This document shows, one piece after another, positions 9,032 through 18,316 of a stretch of 32,272 bases of DNA; within the stretch, counting starts at the first letter, position 1, and every line of letters begins with the position of its first letter. The stretch lies in assembly GCA_003222305.1 (NCBI GenBank), contig QHVQ01000046.1, forward strand, positions 1 through 32,272, read 5' to 3'. Made by a program: the position numbers and the translations under genes. Below the pieces are notes generated by a model that ran no database searches, was not told the origin of the DNA, and saw nothing but the letters and a program-made list of their open reading frames with translations. The DNA comes from Acidobacteriota bacterium (GTDB lineage Bacteria; Acidobacteriota; Polarisedimenticolia; Gp22-AA2; AA152).

Positions 9032-10222
9032 GTGGCCCGGGTTTCTCTGGTGCCTCGTGGGAACCGTTCCGGAAGAGGACGGCGGATCTCTCCGGCGGAT
9101 CTCCATCTCGAGGCACCAGTGGACCTCCGGGCGCTCACCACCCTGCTGGCCCTGAAACGGCGCTGCGAGGAGCTCGAGGAAGCGTTCCGACGCTCCCGCA
9201 GGGTGGCGGGACAGCTCTCCCGACACCTCAAAACCGTGGCAGAGGTCCTCCGGCTTTGCAGCGGCGAGTCGGAGCCGGGCCGTATTGTGCAGGTCGCCCA
9301 GGCCCGGATCCAACGTTTTTGTCCCGTCGATTTTTGGTCGGTCCTCCTGGTCGATTCGGAAAAAAGCTGCCTGACATTCGAGTCCTGTGGAGGCAAGGAG
9401 ATGTCCGCCTTGGTGGGTTGCAGGTTGGGGATGGGAGAGGGCGTCGCCGGGCGAGTGCTGCGGACCCGCTCGCCCCTGCTCCTCTCCCGAGGCGCCTCGC
9501 CGGCAGCGGTGCCGGGCGTTCCGGAGATTCCCGAGAAACTGGCCTGGACCCAGGTCCTTGCCCTACCGCTGATGAGTCGGGGAAAGGTCATCGGCGTGGT
9601 GGAGATGATTCGCGGAAATCAGGGGAAACCGTTCCGTCGCCGCGACGTGAGGGTCCTTTCCTTGATGCTGGAGCCCATGGCGGTGGCGCTCGAAAACTCC
9701 CAACTCCTGAAGCGCTCCGAAGAGCTCTCGGTCACCGACGATCTCACCAAACTGTACAACTCGCGTTACCTGAACGCGTGTCTGCTGAGGGAAGTGCATC
9801 GGGCGAGGCGGTACCGTTCCCAGGTTTCGCTGATCTTCCTGGATCTGGACGGATTCAAGAACGTGAACGATCAGCACGGGCACCTGGCGGGGAGCCGCGC
9901 CCTCGTGGAGGTCGGAGCGGTGATCAAGAACATGGTCCGAGAGATTGATGTGGTCTGCCGCTTCGGTGGCGACGAATTTACCGTCATCCTGCCACAGACT
10001 GGCCTCGAAGGGGCCAGGATTATCGCCGATCGGATCCGGCGTCGCCTGGAGGAAACGGTCTTTCTCGAGGCTTTCGGATTCTTGGTGCGCATCACGGCCA
10101 GCTTCGGCATCGCTTCCTTCCCCGATCATGCGGGGAGCGAGAAGGCCCTCATCCAAAAGGCGGACGAGGCCATGTATAAGGTGAAGGGGAGTGGAAAAAA
10201 CGCCATCGCCGAGGCGGTCTGA
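9032..10222 (+). CDS. GAF-GGDEF diguanylate cyclase
   Basis: GAF-like segment (LRLCSGESEPGRIVQVAQARIQRFCPVDFWSVLLVD...LALPLMSRGKVIGVVEMIRG...LMLEPMAVALENSQLL), then VTDDLTKLYNSRYL...LIFLDLDGFKNVNDQHGHLAGSRALVEVG...REIDVVCRFGGDEFTVILPQTG. GGDEF active site and RxxD I-site intact. Confidence 0.9.
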   Translation: MARVSLVPRGNRSGRGRRISPADLHLEAPVDLRALTTLLALKRRCEELEEAFRRSRRVAGQLSRHLKTVAEVLRLCSGESEPGRIVQVAQARIQRFCPVDFWSVLLVDSEKSCLTFESCGGKEMSALVGCRLGMGEGVAGRVLRTRSPLLLSRGASPAAVPGVPEIPEKLAWTQVLALPLMSRGKVIGVVEMIRGNQGKPFRRRDVRVLSLMLEPMAVALENSQLLKRSEELSVTDDLTKLYNSRYLNACLLREVHRARRYRSQVSLIFLDLDGFKNVNDQHGHLAGSRALVEVGAVIKNMVREIDVVCRFGGDEFTVILPQTGLEGARIIADRIRRRLEETVFLEAFGFLVRITASFGIASFPDHAGSEKALIQKADEAMYKVKGSGKNAIAEAV

Positions 10223-10229
10223 CGGAAGT

Positions 10230-10258
10230 TTGACAAGGGCGGACCCAGAACCTATATT
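10230..10258 (+). promoter_or_regulatory. Near-consensus sigma70-type promoter of the mreB operon
   Basis: TTGACA (10230-10235), 17-nt spacer, TATATT (10253-10258), 64 nt before mreB. Confidence 0.75.
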
Positions 10259-10321
10259 GGGTCAGCCTGGCGGCAAGCGGTTTTATTTCGAACCGGTTAC
10301 GACCGAGGTCAGAGCACGGTA

Positions 10322-11368
10322 ATGGCGAAGAACGGCATGGGCTGGAGCCCGCGATCGATCCTGAGTCTGTTCTCCAACGACCTGGCCATCGATCTAGGGA
10401 CCGCCAATACTCTGGTTTACGCCAAAGGAAAGGGAATCGTGGTTTGCGAGCCTTCGATCATCGCCGTGAACCAGAAGACTGGCAAGGTGGAGGCGGTGGG
10501 CAAGGAAGCCAAGGAGATGCTGGGTCGCACTCCCGGCAACATCATCGCCATCCGGCCCATGAAGGACGGTGTCATCGCCGATTTCGAACACACCGAAAAA
10601 ATGTTGGACCATTTCATCAAGAAGGCGCACAACCGCTCCTTGGGGGTGCGCCCCCGCATCGTCATCGGCGTTCCTTCGGAAATCACCCAGGTGGAAAAAC
10701 GGGCCGTGAAGGATTCTGCCTATCGCGCCAAGGCCTCTGAGGTCTATCTCGTGGAACAGGCCATGGTGGCAGCGGTGGGTGCCGGTCTGCCCGTGACAGA
10801 GCCCACCGGAAACATGGTGGTGGACATCGGTGGTGGCACCACCGACGTCGCGGTAATCTCCATGGCTGGCATCGTCTACAGCCGGTCGGTGCGCATCGCC
10901 GGAAACAAGATGGACGAAGACATCGTCCAGTACATCAAGCGAAAGTACAACTTGTTGGTGGGAGAGAGGACGGCGGAGGAAATCAAGATCAACATAGGGT
11001 CCGCTTTCCCCCTGGAGGAAGAGCTCACCATGGAGATTAAGGGCCGGGATCTCGTGGAGGGAATTCCCAAGACTCTCGTGGTCTCCGACGAGGAGATTCG
11101 GGAGGCCCTTTCCGAGACGGTCTCCAACATCATCGAGGCCGTGCGAGTGGCGCTGGAGCAGACACCTCCCGAGCTCTCGGCGGATATCGTGGACAAGGGC
11201 ATCGTGCTCACGGGAGGAGGCTCCCTTCTCAAGAACCTGGATAAGCGACTAAGGGAAGAGACCGGCCTCCCCGTCTCCATGGCGGACGATCCCCTCGCGT
11301 CGGTGGTGCTGGGCACCGGGAAGATGCTGAACGATTTCAATCTTCTTCGGAAGATCTCCATCGACTGA
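10322..11368 (+). CDS. mreB: Rod shape-determining protein MreB
   Basis: [56 protein letters not shown]...[20 protein letters not shown]...[26 protein letters not shown]. Confidence 0.98.
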   Translation: MAKNGMGWSPRSILSLFSNDLAIDLGTANTLVYAKGKGIVVCEPSIIAVNQKTGKVEAVGKEAKEMLGRTPGNIIAIRPMKDGVIADFEHTEKMLDHFIKKAHNRSLGVRPRIVIGVPSEITQVEKRAVKDSAYRAKASEVYLVEQAMVAAVGAGLPVTEPTGNMVVDIGGGTTDVAVISMAGIVYSRSVRIAGNKMDEDIVQYIKRKYNLLVGERTAEEIKINIGSAFPLEEELTMEIKGRDLVEGIPKTLVVSDEEIREALSETVSNIIEAVRVALEQTPPELSADIVDKGIVLTGGGSLLKNLDKRLREETGLPVSMADDPLASVVLGTGKMLNDFNLLRKISID

Positions 11369-11413
11369 GGGTTCTAGACAAGCCTCGATTGCCCCCGGGA
11401 AACCGTTCCAGCC

Positions 11414-12265
11414 ATGGCCATAAATAAGTCCTTCCCGGAGCGCCGGCCCTTTCTCCTCCTGGTGCTGATCCTCTCTTCCCTTCTGGTCCTCATGTCCCAC
11501 CAGGTGCGGACGCGCCGGGGGAGCACTCTGCTGGAGGACAGCCTGCTAAACGTCTCGGCTCCCCTTGTGAAGGGTGCCTCGGGAGGCGTGGGGCTCCTGT
11601 CCGGAGTGTGGCAAGGGTATCTAGATCTGAGAGCTTCCCGAAGGGAAAACCTGGCCCTCAAGGCGCACCTGGGAGAGCTGGAAGAACGGGGTCGCGAAGG
11701 CGAAGAGTTCCGTCGGGAGAATCTTCGGCTCAGGGACCTGCTGGACTTGAAGCAGAGTTCGGAAGTGCCGTCTTTGGCCGCCGAGGTGATTGCCCTGGGC
11801 ACTTCCTCCCAGGCGCGCACCGCCCTCATCAACCGGGGCAGCAAAGACGGCGTCAAGCGCGACATGCCTGTGGTGAGCCGCAAAGGTGTGGTGGGAAGGG
11901 TTATCGCCCTGGGGACCGGGATGGCCAAAGTGCAGCTCCTCATTGATCCCAACAGCGGGGTGGCGGGAATCTTTCAGCGAACTCGGGGACAGGGAATGGT
12001 GGTGGGTATGGGAGACCATGGCTGCCGCATGGAGTACGTCTCGGAGCTGGAGGACGTGGAGGTCGGCGACGTGGTGGTCACTTCGGGGCTGGATCAGATT
12101 TATCCCAAGGGGGTGACCATCGGGGTTGTCTCGTCGGTGACCGAAGGCGACCAGCTCACAAAAAACATCTATCTTAGCCCCGAGGTGGACTTCAGGCACT
12201 TGGAGGAGGTGCTGGTCCTCTTGAAACCCGGCGTGCCTGCGGCCACGGAGGAGCTCTCGCCATGA
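11414..12265 (+). CDS. mreC: Rod shape-determining protein MreC
   Basis: N-terminal TM, coiled coil, then LINRGSKDGVKRDMPVVSRKGVVGRVIALGTGMAKVQLLIDPNSGVAGIFQRTRGQGMVVG...EVGDVVVTSGLDQIYPKGVTIGVVSSV; position after mreB. Confidence 0.95.
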   Translation: MAINKSFPERRPFLLLVLILSSLLVLMSHQVRTRRGSTLLEDSLLNVSAPLVKGASGGVGLLSGVWQGYLDLRASRRENLALKAHLGELEERGREGEEFRRENLRLRDLLDLKQSSEVPSLAAEVIALGTSSQARTALINRGSKDGVKRDMPVVSRKGVVGRVIALGTGMAKVQLLIDPNSGVAGIFQRTRGQGMVVGMGDHGCRMEYVSELEDVEVGDVVVTSGLDQIYPKGVTIGVVSSVTEGDQLTKNIYLSPEVDFRHLEEVLVLLKPGVPAATEELSP

Positions 12266-12729
12266 CGCCGGTGTGGCGCGGCATCCTGACACTCATCCTG
12301 GCGGCCGGCGGACAGGTCCTTCTTTCACGGTATTTCCCAACCGCGGCCAGGTTGGTCGATCTCTACACCGTGCTCGTCCTTTACTACGCCGTGTCCCGCC
12401 GGCGGGTGGCAGTGATGTTCATGGGGACTACCGCGGGACTGGTGGAAGACCTATTGGCCCACACGGTCCTAGGGATGAACGCGTTCAAGAAGACATTGGT
12501 GGGATACGTCATGGGAGCTCTGGGCTCCTTCTTCATGCTCAGCCAACCCCTTCCCCGTTTTGGCGTGCTCTTCCTGGCCACGATCCTGGAGGCGCTGATC
12601 GAGGCAGGGCTACTGTTGGTTCTGGGACAACATATGGTACTTCCGGCGGCGGGGGACCTGATCCGGCAGGGCATGGGAAACGGCGTCGCCGGGATTATGA
12701 TGTATTGGATCGTTTCCAAGCTGGAGTGA
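12262..12729 (+). CDS. mreD: Rod shape-determining protein MreD
   Basis: Small multi-TM protein (DLYTVLVLYYAVSRRRVAVMFMGTTAGLVEDLLAHTVLGMNAFKKTLVGYVMG), 4-nt ATGA overlap with mreC, operon position. Confidence 0.9.
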   Translation: MTPVWRGILTLILAAGGQVLLSRYFPTAARLVDLYTVLVLYYAVSRRRVAVMFMGTTAGLVEDLLAHTVLGMNAFKKTLVGYVMGALGSFFMLSQPLPRFGVLFLATILEALIEAGLLLVLGQHMVLPAAGDLIRQGMGNGVAGIMMYWIVSKLE

Positions 12730-12733
12730 AGCC

Positions 12734-14561
12734 GTGGCTTGGGATTATCGGAGCAGCAAGGACTTCAAGGATTACTACGAGGAGCGCCGGCTCCAGCGCA
12801 GGATCGGGTTTATCTTCGTGCTGCTGGCAGGCCTCTTTCTATCTTACCTGTTCAACCTCTGGTACCTCCAGGTGGTCAATGGGGAGAACTACCGGCGCCT
12901 GGCCGACAATAATCGCCTGCGTCAGGTGGTGGAAAACCCTTTGCGAGGGGTCATCCTGGATCGGCAGGGCCGCCCCATCGTTCGCAACCGCATCGCATTC
13001 AATGTTCTGCTTGACCGGGAGAAGATCACCCGGCTCGACGAGACGGTGCGCACCCTCTCTCAAATCTTGAAACTTCCCGAAGCAACCGTCAAGGAGCGCA
13101 TTGCCCGGTACCGAAACCGTCCTACCTTCGAGCCCGTCATCGTGAAGGAAGACGTGGATCTGGCCGAAGCGGCCTACTTGGAGTCGCGCCGACTGGAGTT
13201 GCCGGAAGTCTCGGTCGCCATCGAGCCCAAGCGAAGCTATGAGGATGGCGACCTGGCCGCCCACGCCCTGGGGTATGTGGGCGAGATCTCCGAATCCCAG
13301 CTGGGAAAGCCGCACTATGCTGGCTACCAGCTGGGGGACGTGGTGGGCAAAGCGGGGCTGGAAAGCTTCTACGATGCCGACCTGACGGGGGAGAAGGGGT
13401 GGAAGCAGGTCATCGTCAATAGCCTGGGCCGCGAAATCCGTGAGCTCCCCGTGGGCAAGCGCCCGGTGCCCGGAAACGCCCTGCACCTTACCTTGGACCT
13501 GGATCTGCAGGAAGAGCTGGAACGAGCGTTCGAGGATAAGACAGGTTCTGCCGTTTTCCTGGACCCCGACACGGGCGAAGTGCTGGCCATTGTCAGCAAG
13601 CCCTCCTTCGATCCCAACGTGTTCGCTCGACGTTTCTCGGCGGAGGACTGGAGAGCGCTCATCAATTCCGAGGCTCACCCGCTCCAAGACCGTGCCATCC
13701 AGAGCAAGTTCGCGCCGGGGTCGGTTTTCAAGATTGTTCTGGCCATTGCAGCGCTGGAGTCGGGAAAGGCCTCGCCGAGTCGCACCGATTTCTGCCCCGG
13801 GTACACGGTAATCTACGGCAGAAAATTCCTCTGTCATCAAGAGGGAGGCCACGGCACCATCGCGATGGTGGAAGCGATCAAGAAATCCTGCAACGTCTAT
13901 TTTTATCATCTTGGAAAAGACCTCGGGATCGAGCTGATATCCCAGTGGGCGCATCGCCTGGGCTTCGGCCAGCGGACCGGGGTGGATCTCATGCATGAAG
14001 AAGCCGGGCGAGACCATCTCGGTCGCCATCGGACAGGGAGCGCTGGAGGTGACTCCCATGCAGATGGCGGTTTTTGCCTCGCTCATCGGGAACGGAGGCA
14101 CCTTCTACCGGCCTCACCTTCTGAGAAGCCGCGAGATCCGCGGAGGAGTGGAGGACGCTATTCGGCCGCCGGAGGTCGTGGGTCGAGTGGACCTGAAGCC
14201 CGCCACGCTCCAGGTGGTAAAGCAGGCTATGTGGGAGGTGGTGAACCAGGGAGGTACCGGGACCAAGGCTGCCATCCCAGGGCTGGACGTTTGCGGCAAG
14301 ACCGGCACCGCGCAGGTGGTCAAGGCTTCCGCGGGGGTCAAGAGCGAGAAACTCGCCGAGTCCATCCGAGACAATGCTTGGTTCATCGGGTTCGCGCCGC
14401 GCGAGCATCCCCGCATCGCCTTCGCAGTATTCGTGGAGCGAGGGGGTCATGGAGGTGAAGTGGCGGCGCCCATTGCGCAGCGCATCATGATGAAGTTTTT
14501 CGAGAAGGGGGAACGCCCCGAGGAGAGGCGCCAAGTTGCTCGAGCGTCGCAGCATTCATAA
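12734..14561 (+). pseudogene. mrdA: Penicillin-binding protein 2 (MrdA), reading frame disrupted near 13990-14010
   Basis: Frame 12734-: RLQRRIGFIFVLLAGLFLSYLFNLWYLQV, SKFAPGSVFK (SxxK), KKSCNVYFYHLGKDLGIELISQWAHRLGFGQRTGVDLMHEE. The protein continues in another frame from 13995: KKPGETISVAIGQGALEVTPMQMAVFASLIGNGGTF...DVCGKTGTAQ. The segment normally between GIDL..EE.G and GETI..IGQG is missing. Confidence 0.88.
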
Positions 14562-15627
14562 CCTGGACTGGCTGTTGACCTTCTCTGTTCTCTCGCTGTG
14601 CGTCGTGGGATTGGGGATGGTCTACTCCGCCACCGCGGGCAGCCCCCTGGCCCCCCTTGCCACGAAGCAGCTCGTCTACTTCGGCGTGGGGCTGATGGGA
14701 CTCCTCCTGGCACTGGCCATCGATTACCATACCTTGGCTTCCCTGAGCTATCTCTTCTACGCCGCCAGCCTCATTCTGCTCGTTTATCTTCTATTCTTCG
14801 GTCGTGCCATCGCCAACACCCGCGGGTGGTTGGAGCTGGGACCGGTCAATCTCCAGCCGGCGGAGATGACCAAGTTGACCACGCTGTTGGCCCTCTCGGC
14901 GTTCCTGAGTCGACACCGATCCGCCTCTCTGACCCCCTCCAACATGGGAGGCATCGTGCTCATCGTTGCGGCTCCCGTGATCCTCATTGCACGGCAGCCG
15001 GATTTGGGGACGGCCATCACTTTTGTTCCCCTCGTGGCTGTGGCCGCCTTCTTGGGAGGGATGCGGCTGCGTACCATCCTGATTCTGATTATGATTCCAA
15101 TTCTGGCGTTCCCTATCCTCTGGAAACACTACCTCAAGGACTACCAAAAGACGCGGGTGGTGACCTTTCTGAATCCCGCCCAAGATCCGAAGGGAGCGGG
15201 GTACCAGGTCCTCCAATCCCGAATCGCCGTGGGATCGGGAGGCCTGACGGGGAAGGGCTTTCTGGAAGGAACTCAAGGACAACTCAAATTCCTGCCCGCC
15301 CAGCACACCGACTTCATCTTCGCGCTCATGGCGGAGGAGAGGGGTTTTTTGGGAAGTTTGGTTGTGCTATCTCTTTATTTCGTAGTAATCTACCGCTGCA
15401 TCGCCATCGCCCGGGCCGCCCGCGACATCTTGGGTGTCTATCTTGCCATGGGTGTGATGGCACTGTTTGCCTGCCAGGTTCTCATCAATATAGGGGTAGT
15501 GTTGGGACTCATGCCTACCACGGGCGTCCCTCTCCCCCTGATGAGCTACGGCGGCTCCTCCCTCATCACCACTCTGGCGGGGATGGGTCTAGTGCTCAAC
15601 GTATGGATGAGGCGCCTGGTCAATTGA
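14536..15627 (+). CDS. rodA: Rod shape-determining SEDS protein RodA
   Basis: Multi-TM SEDS protein: ANTRGWLELGPVNLQPAEMTKLTTLLALSAFLS...ARQPDLGTAITFVPL...SRIAVGSGGLTGKGFLEGTQGQLKFLPAQHTDFIFALMAEERGFLGS...LPLMSYGGSSL. Confidence 0.97.
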   Translation: MLERRSIHNLDWLLTFSVLSLCVVGLGMVYSATAGSPLAPLATKQLVYFGVGLMGLLLALAIDYHTLASLSYLFYAASLILLVYLLFFGRAIANTRGWLELGPVNLQPAEMTKLTTLLALSAFLSRHRSASLTPSNMGGIVLIVAAPVILIARQPDLGTAITFVPLVAVAAFLGGMRLRTILILIMIPILAFPILWKHYLKDYQKTRVVTFLNPAQDPKGAGYQVLQSRIAVGSGGLTGKGFLEGTQGQLKFLPAQHTDFIFALMAEERGFLGSLVVLSLYFVVIYRCIAIARAARDILGVYLAMGVMALFACQVLINIGVVLGLMPTTGVPLPLMSYGGSSLITTLAGMGLVLNVWMRRLVN

Positions 15628-15669
15628 GGGGGGTTTCGGAGTGACTTCGCCCCTACCCCGGGAGCATTC

Positions 15670-18285
15670 ATGATGAGCGTCTATAGCGAGGCCATCGAGC
15701 GCATCCTGCCGCGCGTGCAGAAGCCCACCCGTTACATCGGCGGCGAATGGAATTCGGTAGTTAAAGACCCGACCCAGGTCGATGTCCGAATAGCTCTGGC
15801 GTTTCCCGACACCTACGAGCTGGGGATGTCGCATCTGGGACTGAGAATCCTCTACTCCCTGCTCAACTCTCGCCCCGACATCTGGGCGGAGCGGGTGTTC
15901 TGCCCGTGGATTGACATGGAAGCGGAGCTGAAGGAAAGCCACATCCCTCTCACGACTCTCGAGAGTGAAACGCCCTTGAGGCAGTTCGATGTCATCGGGT
16001 TCTCCCTTCAGTACGAGCTGAATTACACCAACATCCTCACCATGCTCCACCTGGGAGGCGTTCCATTGCTGGCCTCGGACCGAGGAGAGAATGAGCCGCT
16101 GATAATCGGGGGAGGCTCCATGGCCTTCAATCCCGAGCCCCTGGCCGACTTCTTCGACTGTATTCTGGTGGGGGACGGAGAAGAGTTGATTCTGGATTTT
16201 CTAAGCAAGTTCAAGGCGCTGCGCCGCGCCGGAGCTTCGAAGGAAGAGACCCTCAAAGAGCTGGCCCAGGTGCCCGGGGTGTACGTCCCTTCATTGTACC
16301 CTACGGCCCTGGATCCGAAGACCGGCTTCCTTCTGCCCCAGTCCATCCAGGGCGCCCCATTTCCAGTCAAGCGGCGGATCCTCTACGACATCGATCGTTA
16401 CCCGTTTCCCGACGACGTCGTGGTTCCCTTCCATGAAATCGTACATGACCGGGTGTCGGTGGAGATCATGCGAGGCTGTACCGTGGGGTGCCGTTTCTGC
16501 CAGGCGGGAATCATCTACCGGCCGGTGAGAGAGCGCTCACCCGAATCCATCAAGGCGGTGCTGGAGAAGAGTCTGCGGCGGACCGGCTTCGACGAGGTTT
16601 CGCTCACCTCTCTGAATTCGGGTGAATACGGTTCCGTGGCCGACCTGATCGCGGATCTCATGGACGATTTTCAGGAAGACCGGACCTCGCTCTCCCTCTC
16701 ATCCCTGAGACCTTCCAGCCTCAACGAGCGGATCGCCGAGCAGATTCGGCGGGTGCGCAAGACCGGTTTCACCATGGCCCCCGAGGCGGGGACCCAGCGC
16801 CTCCGGGATGTGATCAACAAAGGGACGAGCGAGAGGGACATTCTCTTCGGCGCCGAAAACGCCTTCCGGCAGGGATGGGAAGTGCTGAAGCTTTACTTCA
16901 TGATCGGGCTGCCCACCGAAACGGATGAGGACATCCAAGGAATCCTCGACCTGGCTCACAAGATTCTCCGCCTTGGCAGGCAGCACGCCCGCAGGGCCGC
17001 CCGGATCACCGTCTCGGCCTCCTCCTTCATTCCCAAGCCGCACACGCCCTTCCAGTGGCTGCCGATGGAGAGAATGGAAGCCCTGCGCGAAAAGCAGGCC
17101 AAGATTCGCAGTGGCCTCAAGAATCCCAATATCCAGTTCAAGTGGCATGATGTGGAAATCTCCTGGATGGAGGGGATCTTCGCGAAGGGTGATCGCACGC
17201 TGGGGCGCACGTTGCTGCGGGCATGGGAGCGGGGGTGTCGGTACGACGGGTGGACCGAGCAGTTTCGGTACCGCGACTGGGTTGCGGCGCTGGAGGAGAC
17301 CGGGGTGGACCCGAATCGATTCCTTTATCAGCGGCTGGAAGTCGGTGCGCGGCATTCCTGGGACCACATCGACTCCGGCGTTTCGGAACGCTACCTGGCC
17401 AAAGAGCTGGAGCTGAGCCTGACATCGGTCCCCACGGACACGTGCGGTATCGACAAGTGCTACGGGTGCGGCTCCTTCGCTAGGCAGTGCCTGTCCGGGG
17501 AGCTGGTGCCCGGCAAGATGGAGGAGAAATCGGAGGTGGAGGCTCCCCGGCCCGTCCCTCCTTCCCCGCCTCCCCAACCGAGGCATCGCTACCGAGCCCG
17601 CTACCACAAGGTGGGTAGGATGCGTTATCTCTCGCACCTGGAATTGTCCCGCAGCATGATCCGCGGTTTCCGTCGGGCCGGGATTCCCCTGGCGCACACC
17701 GAGGGTTTCCATCCCATGCCGCGACTCTCCTTCGCTTCTGCCCTGGCGGTGGGAGTCGAGTCGAGGGGAGAATATCTGGATTTCGAAATCTGTCGCCCCA
17801 TGCCGCCGGAGTCCCTCTCACGCAGGATCAACCAGTGCCTGCCCACTGGCCTTGGGCTGGACCAGGTGGCGGAAGTCGAGACAGGGGCCAAGAGCCTGGG
17901 TGAGCTCATCAACGCGGCGCTCTATTGGGTCCGGCTGCAGGAAGCTCCGGACGCCATCTCTCTGGCAGACGATCTTGCCGGAAAGCTGAAAGGAGCCTCC
18001 CATCTGAAGGTAGTGCGTGAGCGCAAGGGCCAGACGGAAGAGCTGGATATCCTTCCATCCATCTATCGGATCAGCGCCGCCCAAGATGGAACTCTCGAGA
18101 TGATCCTCCGCCTGGGGGGTAGCGGCAACGCCCGTCCCGACGATGTCGTCCGAGGCCTGTTCGGGCCCAACGCCAGTGCCCGCATCGTCCGGCAAGACCT
18201 CCTGGTCCTGCTCGAGGGTGAGTTTCTTTCCCCCATGGCATGCCGCGGGAACGACCCGACCCCGGCTGCTGTGGTTTCCGCTTGA
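15670..18285 (+). CDS. Radical SAM protein (TIGR03960-like) fused to a C-terminal DUF2344 domain
   Basis: VSVEIMRGCTVGCRFCQAGIIYRPVRERSPE (Cx3Cx2C), CGIDKCYGCG, and C-terminal YRARYHKVGRMRYLSHLELSRSMIRGFRRAGIPLAHTEGFHPMPRLSFASALAVGVES typical of DUF2344. Confidence 0.93.
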   Translation: MMSVYSEAIERILPRVQKPTRYIGGEWNSVVKDPTQVDVRIALAFPDTYELGMSHLGLRILYSLLNSRPDIWAERVFCPWIDMEAELKESHIPLTTLESETPLRQFDVIGFSLQYELNYTNILTMLHLGGVPLLASDRGENEPLIIGGGSMAFNPEPLADFFDCILVGDGEELILDFLSKFKALRRAGASKEETLKELAQVPGVYVPSLYPTALDPKTGFLLPQSIQGAPFPVKRRILYDIDRYPFPDDVVVPFHEIVHDRVSVEIMRGCTVGCRFCQAGIIYRPVRERSPESIKAVLEKSLRRTGFDEVSLTSLNSGEYGSVADLIADLMDDFQEDRTSLSLSSLRPSSLNERIAEQIRRVRKTGFTMAPEAGTQRLRDVINKGTSERDILFGAENAFRQGWEVLKLYFMIGLPTETDEDIQGILDLAHKILRLGRQHARRAARITVSASSFIPKPHTPFQWLPMERMEALREKQAKIRSGLKNPNIQFKWHDVEISWMEGIFAKGDRTLGRTLLRAWERGCRYDGWTEQFRYRDWVAALEETGVDPNRFLYQRLEVGARHSWDHIDSGVSERYLAKELELSLTSVPTDTCGIDKCYGCGSFARQCLSGELVPGKMEEKSEVEAPRPVPPSPPPQPRHRYRARYHKVGRMRYLSHLELSRSMIRGFRRAGIPLAHTEGFHPMPRLSFASALAVGVESRGEYLDFEICRPMPPESLSRRINQCLPTGLGLDQVAEVETGAKSLGELINAALYWVRLQEAPDAISLADDLAGKLKGASHLKVVRERKGQTEELDILPSIYRISAAQDGTLEMILRLGGSGNARPDDVVRGLFGPNASARIVRQDLLVLLEGEFLSPMACRGNDPTPAAVVSA

Positions 18286-18316
18286 GGGGGACAAGCCCGT
18301 CCCCAAATCCACTGAC

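Noticed and set aside
7432-9591. 719 aa minus-strand ORF across the FecR and GGDEF genes
   Set aside because: Antisense shadow of two well-supported sense genes, no domain character.
10270-10310. Palindrome around AACCGGTT in the mreB leader
   Set aside because: Too short and common in GC-rich sequence to call an operator.
12839-14101. 420 aa minus-strand ORF opposite mrdA
   Set aside because: Shadow ORF; the sense strand carries clear PBP2 motifs.
14598-15644. 348 aa plus-strand ORF overlapping rodA in another frame
   Set aside because: Alternative-frame artifact; RodA frame is unambiguous.
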